The position numbers and the translations under genes are program-made. The notes under the pieces were generated by a model, which saw only the letters and a list, made by a program, of their open reading frames with translations, was not told the DNA's origin and made no database searches. Shown piece after piece: positions 10,481-22,199 of a stretch of 64,000 nt of DNA. Each line of letters begins with the position of its first letter. Positions within the stretch are counted from its first letter, which is position 1. The DNA lies in the NCBI GenBank assembly GCA_024138025.1, contig JAMXBD010001247.1, positions 310,001-374,000 on the forward strand, in the 5' to 3' direction. The stretch is from Combretum micranthum. Taxonomy: Eukaryota > Streptophyta > Magnoliopsida > Myrtales > Combretaceae.

Positions 10481-13289
10481 TAGGTATTCCATCATGCTCT
10501 TTACCCCCAGTTATAATTGACCTTTTAAAAGAATTTCATGACTTGTTCAAGGAACTTAAAGGATTACCACCTAACCGATCTTGCAATCACAAGATTCACT
10601 TAACTGAAGGAACTACTCCAGTTAATTTGAGACCATACAGATATTCGATAATGCAAAAACGAGTCCTTGAGAATATGATCAAAGAGATGTTATTGAGTGG
10701 AGTGATACAACCCATCAATAGTCTATTTGCTTCACCAGTGGCTTTAGTTAAGAAAAAGGACCACTCTTAGAGGATGTGTGTAGACTATAAGGAACAAAAC
10801 AAACACACCATTAAGGATTGGTTTCCAATTCCCATAATTGAAGATCTATTTGATGAACTTCATGGTGTTAGTTATTTTAGTAAACTTAATCTAAGGTCAG
10901 GTTATCATCAAGTTTTGATGCATCCCAAGGACATCTATAAAACAGCCTTCTGCACTCATGATGGGCATTATGAGCTCCTTGTTATGCCATTTGGCTTAAC
11001 AAAGGCTCCATCCATTTTTCAAGGGTTAATAAAAAATGTTTTTAGACCCTATTTGAGGAAGTTTTTCTTAGTATTTTTTGACGACATACTAGTATGTAAT
11101 GCTAGTATTAATCAACATGAGGAGCATTTAAGAGTTGTTTTCGGCATATTAAGAAAGGAATAGTTATTTTTGAAACAAAATAAATGTGTTTTTTATGCTC
11201 AACAAGTAGATTATTTGGGTCATATTATAACTCAAGGGGCGGTAGCTACGGACCCGTAGAAATTAAAGTTGTAGAAAAATGGTGAGTTCCATAAACCTTG
11301 AAACAATTACGTGGTTTTTTAAGTTTGGTAGGGTATTACCGATGGTTTATAGGGTTTAGAACCCTTGCTCGACCCTTGACTCAATTGCTTAAGAAGGATA
11401 AGTTCAAGTGGGGAAATGAGGCTAAAAAATCATTTGACAAATTGAAGAAGGCTTTGGTACACTCACTAGTTTTTAACTTACGTGATTACTCTAAACTCTT
11501 TGTCATAGAGACTGATGCTAGTGGGGAGGGCATAGATGTTGTACTAATGCAAGATAGACACTTGATTGCTTTTTATTAGTAAGATGTTAGCCCCAAAACA
11601 TAAGGGAATGTCGGTGTATGAGAAGAAATAGTTAGCATTAGTATATGCTATTGAAAACTGGCGTCATTATCTAGTAGGGAGGCACTTTGTGATCAAAACC
11701 TATCATCAAAGTCTCAAGCATTTACTGCACAAAGATTGGTTACCTCTAGCTAGCAGAAATGGCTAACAAAACTACTTGGGCTCAATTATGAAATTGAGTT
11801 TAAGAGTGGAACTACCAACATAGCAGCTAATTCCTTATCTAGAAGAAATGCTAACAGTTTAAATGCTTGCGAGTACAATTTACCATTCCATAAATTTTGG
11901 AATAGATCAAGTCTAGCTAGTCACTTGATGGGTTGTATTCCAAAATAATCTAAAGGTTACAGGATGGAGAAATTGTGAGAAATTTCACTTGGGATCAAGA
12001 AATATTTAGAAGAAAAGGTAGGATTGTAGTAGGACCATCTCCTATACTTCATGAGAAGCTGTTAAGGTTATACCATGGAGGACCTTTTGGTGGCCATTCA
12101 GGTGCCCAAGCTACTTTCAAAAAACTGTCTATGGTCTTCTATTGGCCTAAACAAGTAAAGGAGGTAAGAGCATTCATTAGGAGTTGTGAATTTTGCCAAC
12201 TCTTTAAATTTGAAAATATCAAAACCCCTAGAATTCTTTCACCTCTAAGTATTCCTAATGAATGCTGGCAAAGTATTAGTATGGATTTCATTGAAGGAAT
12301 TCCTAAGTCTAGTGGGAAAGAAGTCATATTGGTAGTGATTGACCGCCTCAGTAAATATGGGCATTTCATTGCTTTATCTCATCTTTATAGTGCATTAATA
12401 GTATCTCAGGCATATTTGGATAATGTTTACAAATTGCATGGCATGCCAGAAACTATAATTTGTGATCAAGATCCTATTTTCATAAGTTCATTTTGAAAAA
12501 AAATTTACAAGTTACAGTCTATGGAATTTAATATGTCTATTGCATGCCATCCCTAAACAGATGGTCAAACAGAAGTGGTTAACAAGTGTGTGGAGACTTA
12601 TTTGAGATGTGTATAAGGGAAAAAACCTAAGTGTTGGAATTAGTTTATTTCTTTAGTTGAGTGGTGGTACAATACGAATTTCCATTTCAGTATCAAAACC
12701 ACTCCATTTGAAGCTTTATATAGCTACCCTCCCCCATTACATCTACCTTACATTCCTGATGATTCTCAAAATGCATCTGTAGACCCAATGCTAACTAGAG
12801 AAGATCAGCTTAAGCTCCTTAAATTTCATTTAAGAAGAGCGCAAAACCGAATGGAACAAGTGGAAGACTCAAAAAGAAGTGAATGAAGGTTTCAAATTGG
12901 AGATTATGTTTTACTCAAGCTTTAGCCCTATAAACAACATTGATTGAAAAGTTCTAAGATTCATAAACTATTACCTAAGTATTATGGCCCTTACAAAGTA
13001 ATTGAAAAGGTGGGTTCAATAGCTTATTGTCTCGAGCTTCCTCCTGAAATGATGATCCACCCCACCTTTCACATTTCTTAACTTAAGAAGTACTACGAAC
13101 TTAAATCTGACATTTCTTCCATGTTACCTGCTAACATTCAAGATGAAGAAGAGTTAATGCTCAAAGCAATTTTAGAAAGAAACATGATTAAGAAAGGAAA
13201 TCATGCAAGGACCGTAGTACTTATCTCATGGCGTGGTCGACCTCCATCCGAAGCTACTTGGGAATCTTTCCAAGATTTACAACTACGAT
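10481..13289 (+). pseudogene. RT, RNase H, integrase and chromodomain of element F, broken
   Basis: RT is visible from KGLPPNRSCNHKI (about 10558) through SKLNLRSGYHQ (about 10882), MPFGLTKAPS (about 10986) and the catalytic FFDDILV (DD at 11080-11085). RNase H and the tether region lie at 11298-11579. Integrase has the zinc-binding H/C region ending CEFCQ (about 12187), SMDFIEG (about 12277), a CDQD site (about 12460) and a downstream GQTEVVN glutamate (about 12563). A C-terminal chromodomain-like VLISWRGRPPSEATWESF ends near 13270. Stops and frameshifts occur throughout. Solo LTR E splits the reading frame at 13289; 18889-18934 is the continuation, up to the purine tract. Confidence 0.85.
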
Positions 13290-13649
13290 TGTCACACCCT
13301 AATGGGTGCCTTAAACATGATAGCCCATCGTACACAATATTAAAACTTAAGAATTACTACCTCATTCACTCGAAAGCTTCCATATCGATACAAGGCATAT
13401 ATTCACATCAAAAGGAGATCGATGAAGTAATTTATTTTAAGATATTGGCAGTGGAACATGCAAAATAATACTTAATATATTTCATTGAAATAAAAAGTCT
13501 TACAACTTCTAAAGGGCATTCCCCTGATAATTTCCATAACAACATGGTCTTACTAAGATAAATAACAAAAGCTAGAAGGTTTTAGAAGAAATCTATTCTA
13601 AGACTTCAAATAGAGTTCCTCCAAAAGCTTCCAAAAATAAATATTCTAC

Positions 13650-13688
13650 CCGGGTGATCAAGATGGTCTCGGGTGTAAAATGATAATC
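13650..13688 (-). other. Micro-exon candidate in LTR E
   Basis: On the minus strand an acceptor TATTGCAG is followed by 39 nt and a donor CCCGG|GTAGA. Position matches the 42-nt micro-exon of LTRs A, C and D. Sequence similarity is limited (a shared L-x-P-R run in one frame), so it is probably a decayed version. Confidence 0.4.
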
Positions 13689-16294
13689 CTGCAATATCAA
13701 AAGTCTATAGGGGTATAAGCAGAACTAGCTTAGTGAGATATTCCTTACACAAAAGTACTCATAACAAGTAATCAACCAAGTTTATTAATCAAGTATATAA
13801 AATGCAACAATCATATGATCAAATATTACATACGGCTATTCGGTTTCATATGTATGATGGATTTACCCCTCCATCGATGGTTAGGGAATAATTTGAACTG
13901 GGCTCCAAACGACCTTCTTAAAAGTTGCACGCGTCTTAGGGTTCCAACGAACCGTACTACTAGTTCCTGAGCTTTCCTTACCCAAAGCGATCGATCCGGA
14001 TTGGCTATAACTTGAGGCTGTATTCCTCGAACGTCCTAAACCCTCATGATGTAGCTAGGTAGCTTACCTTTCCGGTCCCACACTGAGGAGTAGTAGCGAA
14101 ATTTCGAAATGATATTCTAAGTGATATACATGAGTAATTTATTTATAGGGAATCAAATCCGACATTAATTTATTTAAAGCAATTAAACAATAATTGCACA
14201 CATAGCAATACATCCATAGAAACAATTATATCAATCACAAATCAGTTCCGATATACTTATCGTTCATTGATCGCACATAAAAATTCACTTACATAATTCC
14301 CATGATAACCCCATGCATACCAATTTTATATTTTCCTAACATCTAGTGCTCTATTCTACAAGCACATGCGCTAATACATAAACGTAAAGGAAACTTACTC
14401 GTTCATAGCTATCTTCTATGAGTCGAAGTAATCCTCAGGGAAGAAAAGATCTTGGTCCTTAACACCTATATAAAAGAAATACCCGAAGTGAGTATTTCTT
14501 CCAAGATCTACTCAGTTTCTCTAATTCTATCTGATTGAATTCGTCAAAAATCGTATGAGTGGAAATCCCAACATAAAATGGCCATAACTTCCTCATTTTA
14601 ACTTGGAATTTTGCATATTATATACCGATTTCTACCTACTCAAAAAGATATATCTATTTATAAGGTTGTTTTTATCAAAAGAAGTCATTTGGGTCTCGAA
14701 ATAGTGACGTACAAAATTGATACGAAATTTCCAGATTTCAAAACTCGAGTTTTCAAACTTTTCTCCATCCAAAAATTTATACCAAAAATATAGATATTTG
14801 TTTGGTTAAAAATTCTTTGAATATATTATAGATCAAATTATATGCATGAATTTAGTGATGTTGTCTCAACAATGATTTTTGCAAAACAATGTGTCTTAAA
14901 GTGAGATTATGCTAAGACTTGAAAAGAAATTAGTTTTGTTTGGAAAATTTGAAATAATTTTAAGTGAGTATTTCCTCTTTTAACTCTATTTCTTAGTTAT
15001 TGAGAATAATTAAATTTCAAAAAGTAATTTTCATCTTTTAAGATTCCTACAACTTTATTTCTAATGGCTAGAAAATGTAGTTTTCTAAATATTTCTTGGT
15101 TATATGTTCTAAAGTTTTTCTAAAGTTAGATCCACTTTAGATAAATAATATCAATGATCTTATAAGTTATTTATTTTTATTTCCTAAGTAAGGTATTTAG
15201 AAAGGTTATTTGATAATTTTGTAAAACTTGTCTAGACTTTAGTATTTTAGAGTGTTGGTAGAAAACTTCGATAAATGAGTTTAAGAAAACCTTTATTGAG
15301 AAATGATTTAACAATATTAATTCTCAAAGAACTTTCCTATTTCATTGGTTTAAAAAGAGAGCATGTGATATTTGACTCTATGTATACTTGGATAAAATCC
15401 CATGTACTATTTTTATTATAAACAAGTGATGAACTTTTCTAATTTTGGAAAAGATTTGTTAAGATAAAACTTTATGTTTTTATGGAAAAATCATTTCTTG
15501 CATGAAAAAATTTATTTTAAAGAGATTTCTTATTTTCCTTTACTTAAGAAAACTATTTTTCATAGTTGTTGAGACAATATCAACATGTTCATGCATGAAT
15601 GATATTATGTAGATATGAGAAATATAACAATATCACATAATAAGATAAGATATGTATAATAATAAATAAGAGCTTAATAATAAAGTCAAGTATTGGGAGC
15701 CTTAGCTTCATCAATGTATCCCGGGATTAAGAATAGACTAGTCTCAAAAAGAAAAGAAAAGAAAGAAAATTGTTTTGACTTGATAAGAATAAGTCTAAGA
15801 TTAGAAAGACTAGTCTTAATAATAGCATGAAATAAATAAATTGCATAACTTCGAAGTAAATAAATAACAAATGAGCTTATATGCTCTAAAGAAATATATA
15901 TACATAATATTATATGGAAGTTAGGTTAGAACAAATAATAATAACAATAATAACAACAACAACATAATAACAATAATAACATAATGTAAAATAGGAACAT
16001 GAACAAAAACAAAACATGAATATATTGTTACTTCTTTAACTCTCATGAGTCTAAGAAATATACACTAAGCTCATGCTAAATTGTATGAACATGATGAGTA
16101 TGTGAAAGAAACTTTTACCTAAGGTTATGTATTTGTTGAAGAGGAATAGAATGGTTTGTAGTAATATGTGGGAGATGGTTTTATGAAGAGAAGAGAGGAT
16201 TTGGGAGAGTATTTGAGAGAGAGATTTTATGGAGTGATTTTAATAGAGTTTTAGTAGGAAGTGAGTTGTGTGAAAGAATGAAGGAGGAATGGGG

Positions 16295-16302
16295 TATTTA
16301 TA
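16295..16302 (-). promoter_or_regulatory. TATA box of LTR E
   Basis: TATAAATA on the minus strand, about 176 nt upstream of the donor at 16119/16118, the same layout as in LTRs A and C. The stretch between has no ATG on the sense strand. Confidence 0.55.
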
Positions 16303-16774
16303 GAGTTTTGGAGTGGAAATTAGATGTAATTAAATAAATTGAAAAAGAAATTAAATTGAGATTGATAGAGAGAGAGGGGGCACCGGTTTGCCTTGTAGAG
16401 GAGGAAGAAAATGATTTATTTTGTTGTTTTATAATAAAAAGAAGTAATATGTAAGGTGTGATGTGATTAAAATTGTATGGGGAAGGTAAATTGTAAGATA
16501 TAGGTATGGTAGTGTATACGAATAGAGTGTAAGAAAAAGTAGAGATATATAAATAGTAATGAATAGTAGAAATAGTACTATGAATAGTAGACTAGATAAT
16601 TAAAATATCGATAGTAAAAAAATACGCGTAAACATCCTATATCTGCTATTTTTAGTTATCGAAAAATTCTAAAACTGATATTTTAGAAAACCTTATATTT
16701 TTATGAGTCTATTGGTGTTGTTAAAATAATTTCATTATACGGTGCATCGGGGCACGATTTTTGAAAACTGATCC

Positions 16775-18654
16775 TGTAATGGTTGTGCTATGGGTGGAAT
16801 GGGGAGTCTTATATGCATGTAAAAATAGTTGGGTGTTTTGCATGTGGGGGCTCCATGATTCCACCACCAAGTAACTCCCTGCCCAATTCCCTTCACGGTA
16901 CTATAGACCCGCAGGAGTCACCGAGCAGAGGGATGAAGCTTGTCCCACATGGGTTTGGCTCAACCCTTTTTACATGCATATAAGCCTCCTCATTCCACCC
17001 ATAGCACAACCATTACAAGTAACTTGTAATTACATGCATATTACTTGTAATGGTTGTGCTATGGGTGGAATGGGGAGGCTTATATGCATGTAAAAAGGGT
17101 TGGGTGTTTTGCATGTGGGGGCTCCATGATTCCACCACCAAGTAACTCCCCTGCCCAATTCCCTTCACGGTACTACAGACTTGTAATGGTTGTGCTATGG
17201 GTGGAATGGGGAGGCTTATATGCATGTAAAAAGGGTTGAGCCAAACCTATGTGGGACAAGCTTCATCCCTCTGCTGGGTGACTCCTGCGGGTCTGTAGTA
17301 CCGTAAAGGGAATTGGGCAGGGGAGTTACTTGGTGGTGGAATCATGGAGCCCCCACATGCAAAACACCCAACCATTTTTACATGCATATAAGCCTCCCCA
17401 TTCCACCCATAGCACAACCATTACAAGTAACTTGTAATGCTTGTGCTATGGGTGGAATGGGGAGGCTTATATGCATGTAAAAAGGGTTGAGCTAAACCCA
17501 TGTGGGACAAGCTTCATCCCTCTGCTAGGTGACTCCTGTGGGTCTGTAGTACCGTGAAGGGAATTGGGCAGGGGAGTTACTTGGTGGTGGAATCATGGAG
17601 CCCCCACATGCAAAACACCCAACCCTTTTTACATGCATATAAGCCTCCCCATTCCACCCATAGCACAACCATTACAAGTTACTTGTAATGGTTGTGCTAT
17701 GGGTGGAATGGGGAGGCTTCAATAGGGTTTTAGCTAGAAAATCGTGATCTTAAGTTGAACTGTTAAGATTATAAATACCTAATAAATACATAAACTGATA
17801 AATAACTTGAGATCTAGACTTCAAACACAAATTTGAATCATACAAATATTCGAATTAGGGTTTTCTAAAGCTCTAGGAGCCTGAAACGAAAATTGGCCCG
17901 AAAAGCTTATAAAACCTAAATCGCGGAGGATAAACTTTTCTTAAACAAATCAATACGTACAATTAAAACTTAAATTTGTACTTTTTGTTAAACTAAACAC
18001 CTTATAGGATCCATTAAAGACATTTGTATATATAAACTTACATATATAAGCTAAAATATACCCTAATAGTGTAATAAACTACCCGAAAATTCAAATAAAT
18101 AAAATCTAACTAATATATATGATCAATATATGAGAAATTACAACTTGCAGGAGACGTTTTAGTTAATGGTTGTGCTATGGGTGGAATGGGGAGGCTTATA
18201 TGCATGTAAAAAGGGTTGAGCCAAACCATGTGGGACAAGCTTCATCCCTCTGCTGGGTGACTCCTGCGGGTCTGTAGTACCGTGAAGGGAATTGGGCAGG
18301 GGAGTTACTTGGTGGTGGAATCATGGAGCCCCCACATGCAAAACACCCAACCCTTTTTACATGCATATAAGCCTCCCCATTCTACCCATAGCACAACCAT
18401 TACAAGTTACTTGCAATGGTTGTGCTATGGGTGGAATGGGGTGGCTTATATGCATGTAAAAAGGGTTGAGCCAAACCATGTGGGACAAGCTTCATCTCTC
18501 TGCTGGGTGACTCCTGCGGGTCTGTAGTACCGTGAAGGGAATTGGGCAAGGGAGTTACTTGGTGGTGGAATCATGGAGCCCCCACATGCAAAACACCCAA
18601 CCCTTTTTACATGCATATAAGTCTCCCCATTCCACCCATAGCACAACCATTACA
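16775..18654. repeat. Concatemer of a ~243-bp inverted-repeat unit, inserted in LTR E
   Basis: Seven copies of one unit lie head to tail and head to head. Each unit begins TGTAATGGTTGTGC and ends GCACAACCATTACA, with terminal inverted repeats of about 57 bp around a centre of about 130 bp. Copies: 16775-17017 (minus), 17046-17180 (minus, truncated), 17182-17425 (plus), 17433-17676 (plus), 17684-17719 (36-bp stub), 18163-18404 (plus, first bases missing), 18412-18654 (plus). Spacers between units are 7 bp, AGTAACT or its complement AGTTACT. The whole array is flanked by GATCC (16770-16774 and 18655-18659), and joining the flanks restores LTR E text that aligns with LTR D. The overlapping frames near 16783-17239 and 18282-18750 are only this repeat. 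Confidence 0.9.
17720..18162. repeat. Captured fragment of an H-type LTR inside the inverted-repeat array
   Basis: About 440 bp, unrelated to the array units, aligning along its length to the reverse complement of 47580-48030 within solo LTR H. Shared landmarks include TTCGGGTAGTTTA, CACTATTAGGGTATATTTTA, AACAAAAAGTACAAATTT and CGTTTCAGGCTCC, and a possible TATA sequence TTATAAATACC. It begins where array copy 5 stops after 36 bp and ends where copy 6 begins without its first bases, so it replaces the junction of two units. Confidence 0.8.
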
Positions 18655-18934
18655 GATCCCGTTCGGATCGGAAAGACACTAGAAAATTACGAATATGATA
18701 TTTTTAAGCTTTCCTATATTATTAAGAACCATTTTCCACAATTATCTTAATTTCGTTGTCTAGGGTTTAAGAACACGAGATTGCCGGATCTAGATAACAT
18801 AGAATTAGGTTAACTTTAGGGTTCCGATTTGACTTCTGGTTCTTAAGGTTTTCTTATATTATCGAAAAATCTAGAAGCTTACAACGATACCCTAATTACC
18901 CCTTGTGGTCAAGGGCTTTTGAGGAGGAGGAGAA

Positions 18935-19526
18935 TGTTATGAGGGTTTGACGACTAGATGAGAAAGATATGAAAAAAGAAGCAGAGTTAGGGTTTGTGAT
19001 TGAAAATGATCAGAAATCGTATTTGTAAAAGAAAGTGAAATATGATAAACAAAGTGAAAGAAAATGAATAAAAGAAAAATAAAATTAAAGAAGCTTCCTT
19101 TATGTAGATGGATAGAATGGATAGAGCGGATGGGCTTCCATAAAATGGGTTGGAGTGTAGGGCCTAGGCGTACAGTTGATTAAAGGGAGTAAAAAGAACA
19201 TAAGGTACTGCTTGGTCAAAGTTTTCCTAATTAGCATATATTATTTTAAATATTAGTCTATAATAAGCATCCTAACTAGTAGATATTATATTATAATATA
19301 GGCATATGAATTAGCAAGATTATATTCTATTCATATCTATATATATAATGTAAAGTGTGATACAAAAATTTATCAATAAGAAGAAGAAGAAAATTTTGAT
19401 TCAAAATCTCATATGCGAGATTTTTCCTTGTTGCATTCGGCTAGGAGAGTTCAATTCCTGTAATTGCTTGGCTATATCCAGTCGGGTAATTATCTAATCT
19501 TGAATTTGATTCGCTTCCGTGTTGCA
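18935..19526 (+). repeat. Right LTR of element F
   Basis: A 592-bp partner of the left LTR, preceded by the purine tract at 18921-18934 and followed by the duplicated GTAAA. Confidence 0.9.
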
Positions 19527-19689
19527 GTAAAATAGTTCACTTTTAAGGGTCTATTTGTAATCTACATCTGTATCTATATCTGTTTGTCATTTATCTTAGA
19601 TATGTATTTGATTTGTTTAACCTTTTTATGGATATAATTGTTTGTTTATTATCTATATCTAATCTATATCTAATCTTTTTCCGGAACTC

Positions 19690-21157
19690 GTACTTTTTTA
19701 TTATAATAAAAATATATCTAAAAGAAATTTCGTACAAGAAAATACTTAAAATTTTTAAAATTTTCACTAAAAGTACCTAAACTTTTCAAAAGTTCAACTC
19801 AAAGTACATATGGATGGAAATTGTCCATTTTTTTGCTTCTTCGCTTACTTGGAAAACAAACCTCGACTAAAGTATTATGTTTTCCTGTCCATGTTGTCTT
19901 TTTCTATTTTTTTTTTTTTTTTTTTTTACTTTTCTCTTTTCCTCTCTCCTCCTCCTTCTTCTTCTTCAAATTAAAAAAGAAAATGCAGAATTTTTTTAAT
20001 AAATTCATTTTTTTTAGCTTCCCTTCTCCTTTTCTCTTCTCTCTCCTCCCTCTTCTTCTTCTTCTTCTTCTTCTTCTTCTTCTTCTTCTTCTTGTTTTTC
20101 TTCTTCCTCCTCCTCCTCTTTCATTATCTTCTTTAAAAAAAAATTGCATAATTATTTTTAAAAGTTTTTTTTAGTTTCCCTTCTCCTTTTCTCTTCTCTC
20201 TTCTTCTTTTCTTCTTCTCCTTTCTCCTCCTCCTCCTCCTTCTTTTTCTTCATTATCTTCTTTGTCTTTTTTAAACAAAAAAGCTAGAAAAATTGCATAA
20301 TTTTTTTTTAATAAGTTCGTTTTTTTTTTTTTAGTTTGTCTTCTCTATCCTCTTCTTTCTTCTTCTTCTTCATGTTCATCTTCTTCTCCTTTATCATTAT
20401 CATCATCTTCTTCTTTTCTGTGAACAAAAAAAAAAAAAAAAAAGCTAAAAATATAATTATTTTATAAGTTTATTTTTTTCAGTTTCTTTCTCTCTTTCTC
20501 TTCTCTCTTCTTCTTCTTCTTTCTCCTCCTCCTTCTTCATCATCTTCTTCCTCTTCTTTAAAAAAAAAAAAAAATACCTTTTTTCAAAAGGTTTTTTTTT
20601 TTTAAACTTTGCGCTCTTTTCTCTTCTCTCTCTCTCTTTTTCTTCTTCTTTCTTCTTCCTTCTTCTTCTTCTTCAATAATATAAAATCGCAGAACATATT
20701 TAATTTTTTTAACTTTCACTATTCTTTCTCTCTCTCATAACTTTGATTCGCATTTTAGGAAAATTTTAAGCTTTGTTAATGGTGGTTTTTTTTTTTTTGG
20801 CAATTTGGGTATTTTTTGTATCTCATCATGATAAATTATATGTATGTTTGTGATTTTCAAATATGAAAATTTCAATACACAAAATGAAGCTTTCTTCATT
20901 TTATAGAAGAAGAAGGAGAGGAGAGAGAGAAGGAAAAGTAAAAAAAAAATAATAAAAATTTCTAACGTGGACTGAAAAATAATACTTTAATAGAGTTTGG
21001 TCATTAGTGTTTAATGGAAAAAGGGATGGTTTCCGTCTATAAGTACTTTTACTAAAATTTTAAAAAAGTTCAGGTATTTCTTTTGTACGAATTTTTTTTA
21101 GGTATATTTTTGTTACAATTGAAAAAGTATAGGCATCCTTAGTGAAACATATCCCTT
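19690..21157. mobile_element. Possible MULE-type TIR element with CTT-rich interior
   Basis: About 140 bp at the left (19690-19830: a TACTTTTTTATT...AAATATATCTAAAAG stretch, then CGTACAAG, AAATTTTCACTAAAAGTAC and GGATGGAAATTGTCC) recurs inverted at the right (about 21010-21150: GGGATGGTTTCCGTC, AAGTACTTTTACTAAAATTT, TTGTACGAA, AGGTATATTTTTGTTA, GAAAAAGTATAGG). The right end continues to AACATATCCCTT (reads AAGGGATATGTT outward), an end I associate with plant MULE MITEs. The left end is truncated or replaced, and no TSD was found. Confidence 0.5.
19904..20690. repeat. CTT/TTC-rich microsatellite tract
   Basis: Almost uninterrupted pyrimidine sequence with several CTT runs (longest about 20053-20106) separated by A-runs and the recurring phrase GCATAATT, so the tract looks like three or four amplified copies of a CT-rich segment. 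The open frames at 19821-20174 and its complement are translations of this repeat, not genes. Confidence 0.85.
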
Positions 21158-22190
21158 AAATCATTCTCTCCTTTATTTATAATAAAGCAAACTTTGCCTT
21201 TTTTTTCTTATTTCCATCTTTTCTATTTCTCGAGCCCACCACCCCTATCCTTCATATTTCCTATTACTTTTGCTTTCTATTTCTTCACCTTAACTATTAG
21301 TGACCCTTGGTTTTCCATTTCATCACAAGTTAATCAAATTGTTTCATACCATAACTTCTTCTTAAAGACATAATGGAACCCCTCCCAAAGTTCCCCAGCT
21401 AATAATTTGAAAAACTCAAAATCATCTATGCAAATTTTGTGCCTTCTCAACCACATGAACTCTATCTCTTTTTGCCCCAAGTCTTTAATTAGATTTAATC
21501 TACACTTCTTTGGGAACATATGAAGAAGCCAATTTTCTTTCCAACAGCCATTGTCATCCACTAATACAAGCTTTCGTTTCCTTTTCTTTTTTTATTTTTT
21601 TCACCTTTTCTTTCTGCCTTTAGTTATTGACAGTAGTAAGAGAGAGAAATAGGAAAGGGAATGGTCGTTGGAGAAATTAGTTAAGGTTCTAGTAATGGAG
21701 GGTTTTCCAGTACTAGGTGAGCCCTAAATGATCATAGAAGGAAAGTGATTAGAAGAGAGAAAAGAATGAAGGCCAGCGACATCGTTTAGGGTTTAGGGTT
21801 AAAGGTGGGGTTTGGAGTAGAAACAGCTATCGAGTTTAGGTTAGTATGGGGATGAGTTACTTAGTGGCAATGAGGGTTTATGAATCCCTATTTACCTCAT
21901 GTAAGGAGTGGAAATGGTGAATGAAATGTTGGATATAGAAGGTGGTGTTGTGTGTTATGGTGGCTATATAAGATTGGAGCAGAGTGGGTCTTTGGTTACT
22001 TTTAGGATGATGTTTAAGTTTGTGATAGTAGTTGGATGTTGCTTATATTGAGCTTTGGATGTGAGTGGCAGTAGATCAAAGTGGCTATTATTTTCTAGAA
22101 TTTTGGTATAGATTGTTCGTAATTCATGATGCATAAAATTTACTTTCTATGTTTAATTTCTAGATATTGTTTGATACAATAGCACTTCCA
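21158..22190. other. Region without recognised genes
   Basis: Mixed T-rich sequence (21158-21640) followed by a G-rich plus strand (21640-22110). A minus-strand frame at 21334-21561 (75 codons, MDDNGCWKENWLLHMFPKK...) has a protein-like mix of residues but no motif I can place. It could be a decayed transposon piece. Confidence 0.4.
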
Positions 22191-22199
22191 ACAACTCAT

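Larger units (their letters stand above)
13290..18883 (-). mobile_element. Solo LTR E, minus strand, inserted in element F
   Basis: Read on the minus strand it starts TGTAAGCTTC and ends GGGTGTGACA, and it is flanked by ACGAT at 13285-13289 and 18884-18888, so it is a solo LTR left after recombination. Without the nested array it is about 3.7 kb. Blocks match LTR A in order: GGTTCCG/AACCCTAA near the 5' end, a TATA box (minus-strand TATAAATA at 16295-16302), a donor CTTAG|GTAAAA at 16119/16118, the phrase for TTAGTCCC...CTTGA around 15700-15740, the conserved block at 14566-14655, and a micro-exon candidate at 13650-13688. Divergence from A is high, so it is old. Confidence 0.85.
3295..19526 (+). 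mobile_element. Ty3/gypsy element F (chromovirus, Reina-like), decayed, with nested insertions
   Basis: A full-length element bounded by the 5-bp duplication GTAAA at 3290-3294 and 19527-19531. LTRs are 590 bp (3295-3884) and 592 bp (18935-19526), both TG...CA. A primer-binding site for initiator-Met tRNA follows the left LTR, and a purine tract (18921-18934, GAGGAGGAGGAGAA) precedes the right one. Gag, protease, RT, RNase H, integrase and chromodomain can be traced in order but are broken by stops and frameshifts. Two later insertions split it: copia G (5554-10480) between protease and RT, and solo LTR E (13290-18883) within the chromodomain region. The single-knuckle gag and short LTRs suggest the Reina branch; that assignment is from family knowledge. 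Confidence 0.9.

Noticed and set aside
16775..17017. Possible Cassandra-type TRIM with a 5S rRNA-derived segment, because of TGGGTGACTCCTG in the array unit
   Set aside because: Only about a dozen bases resemble 5S rRNA; the 5S A and C boxes are not present and the long terminal inverted repeats do not fit.
18282..18750. Overlapping frames of 60-80 codons on both strands near 16783-17239 and 18282-18750
   Set aside because: They are translations of the inverted-repeat array; both strands give the same peptides because the units occur in both orientations.
19821..20174. 117-codon frame rich in F, L and S, and its R/K-rich complement
   Set aside because: Translation of CTT microsatellite.
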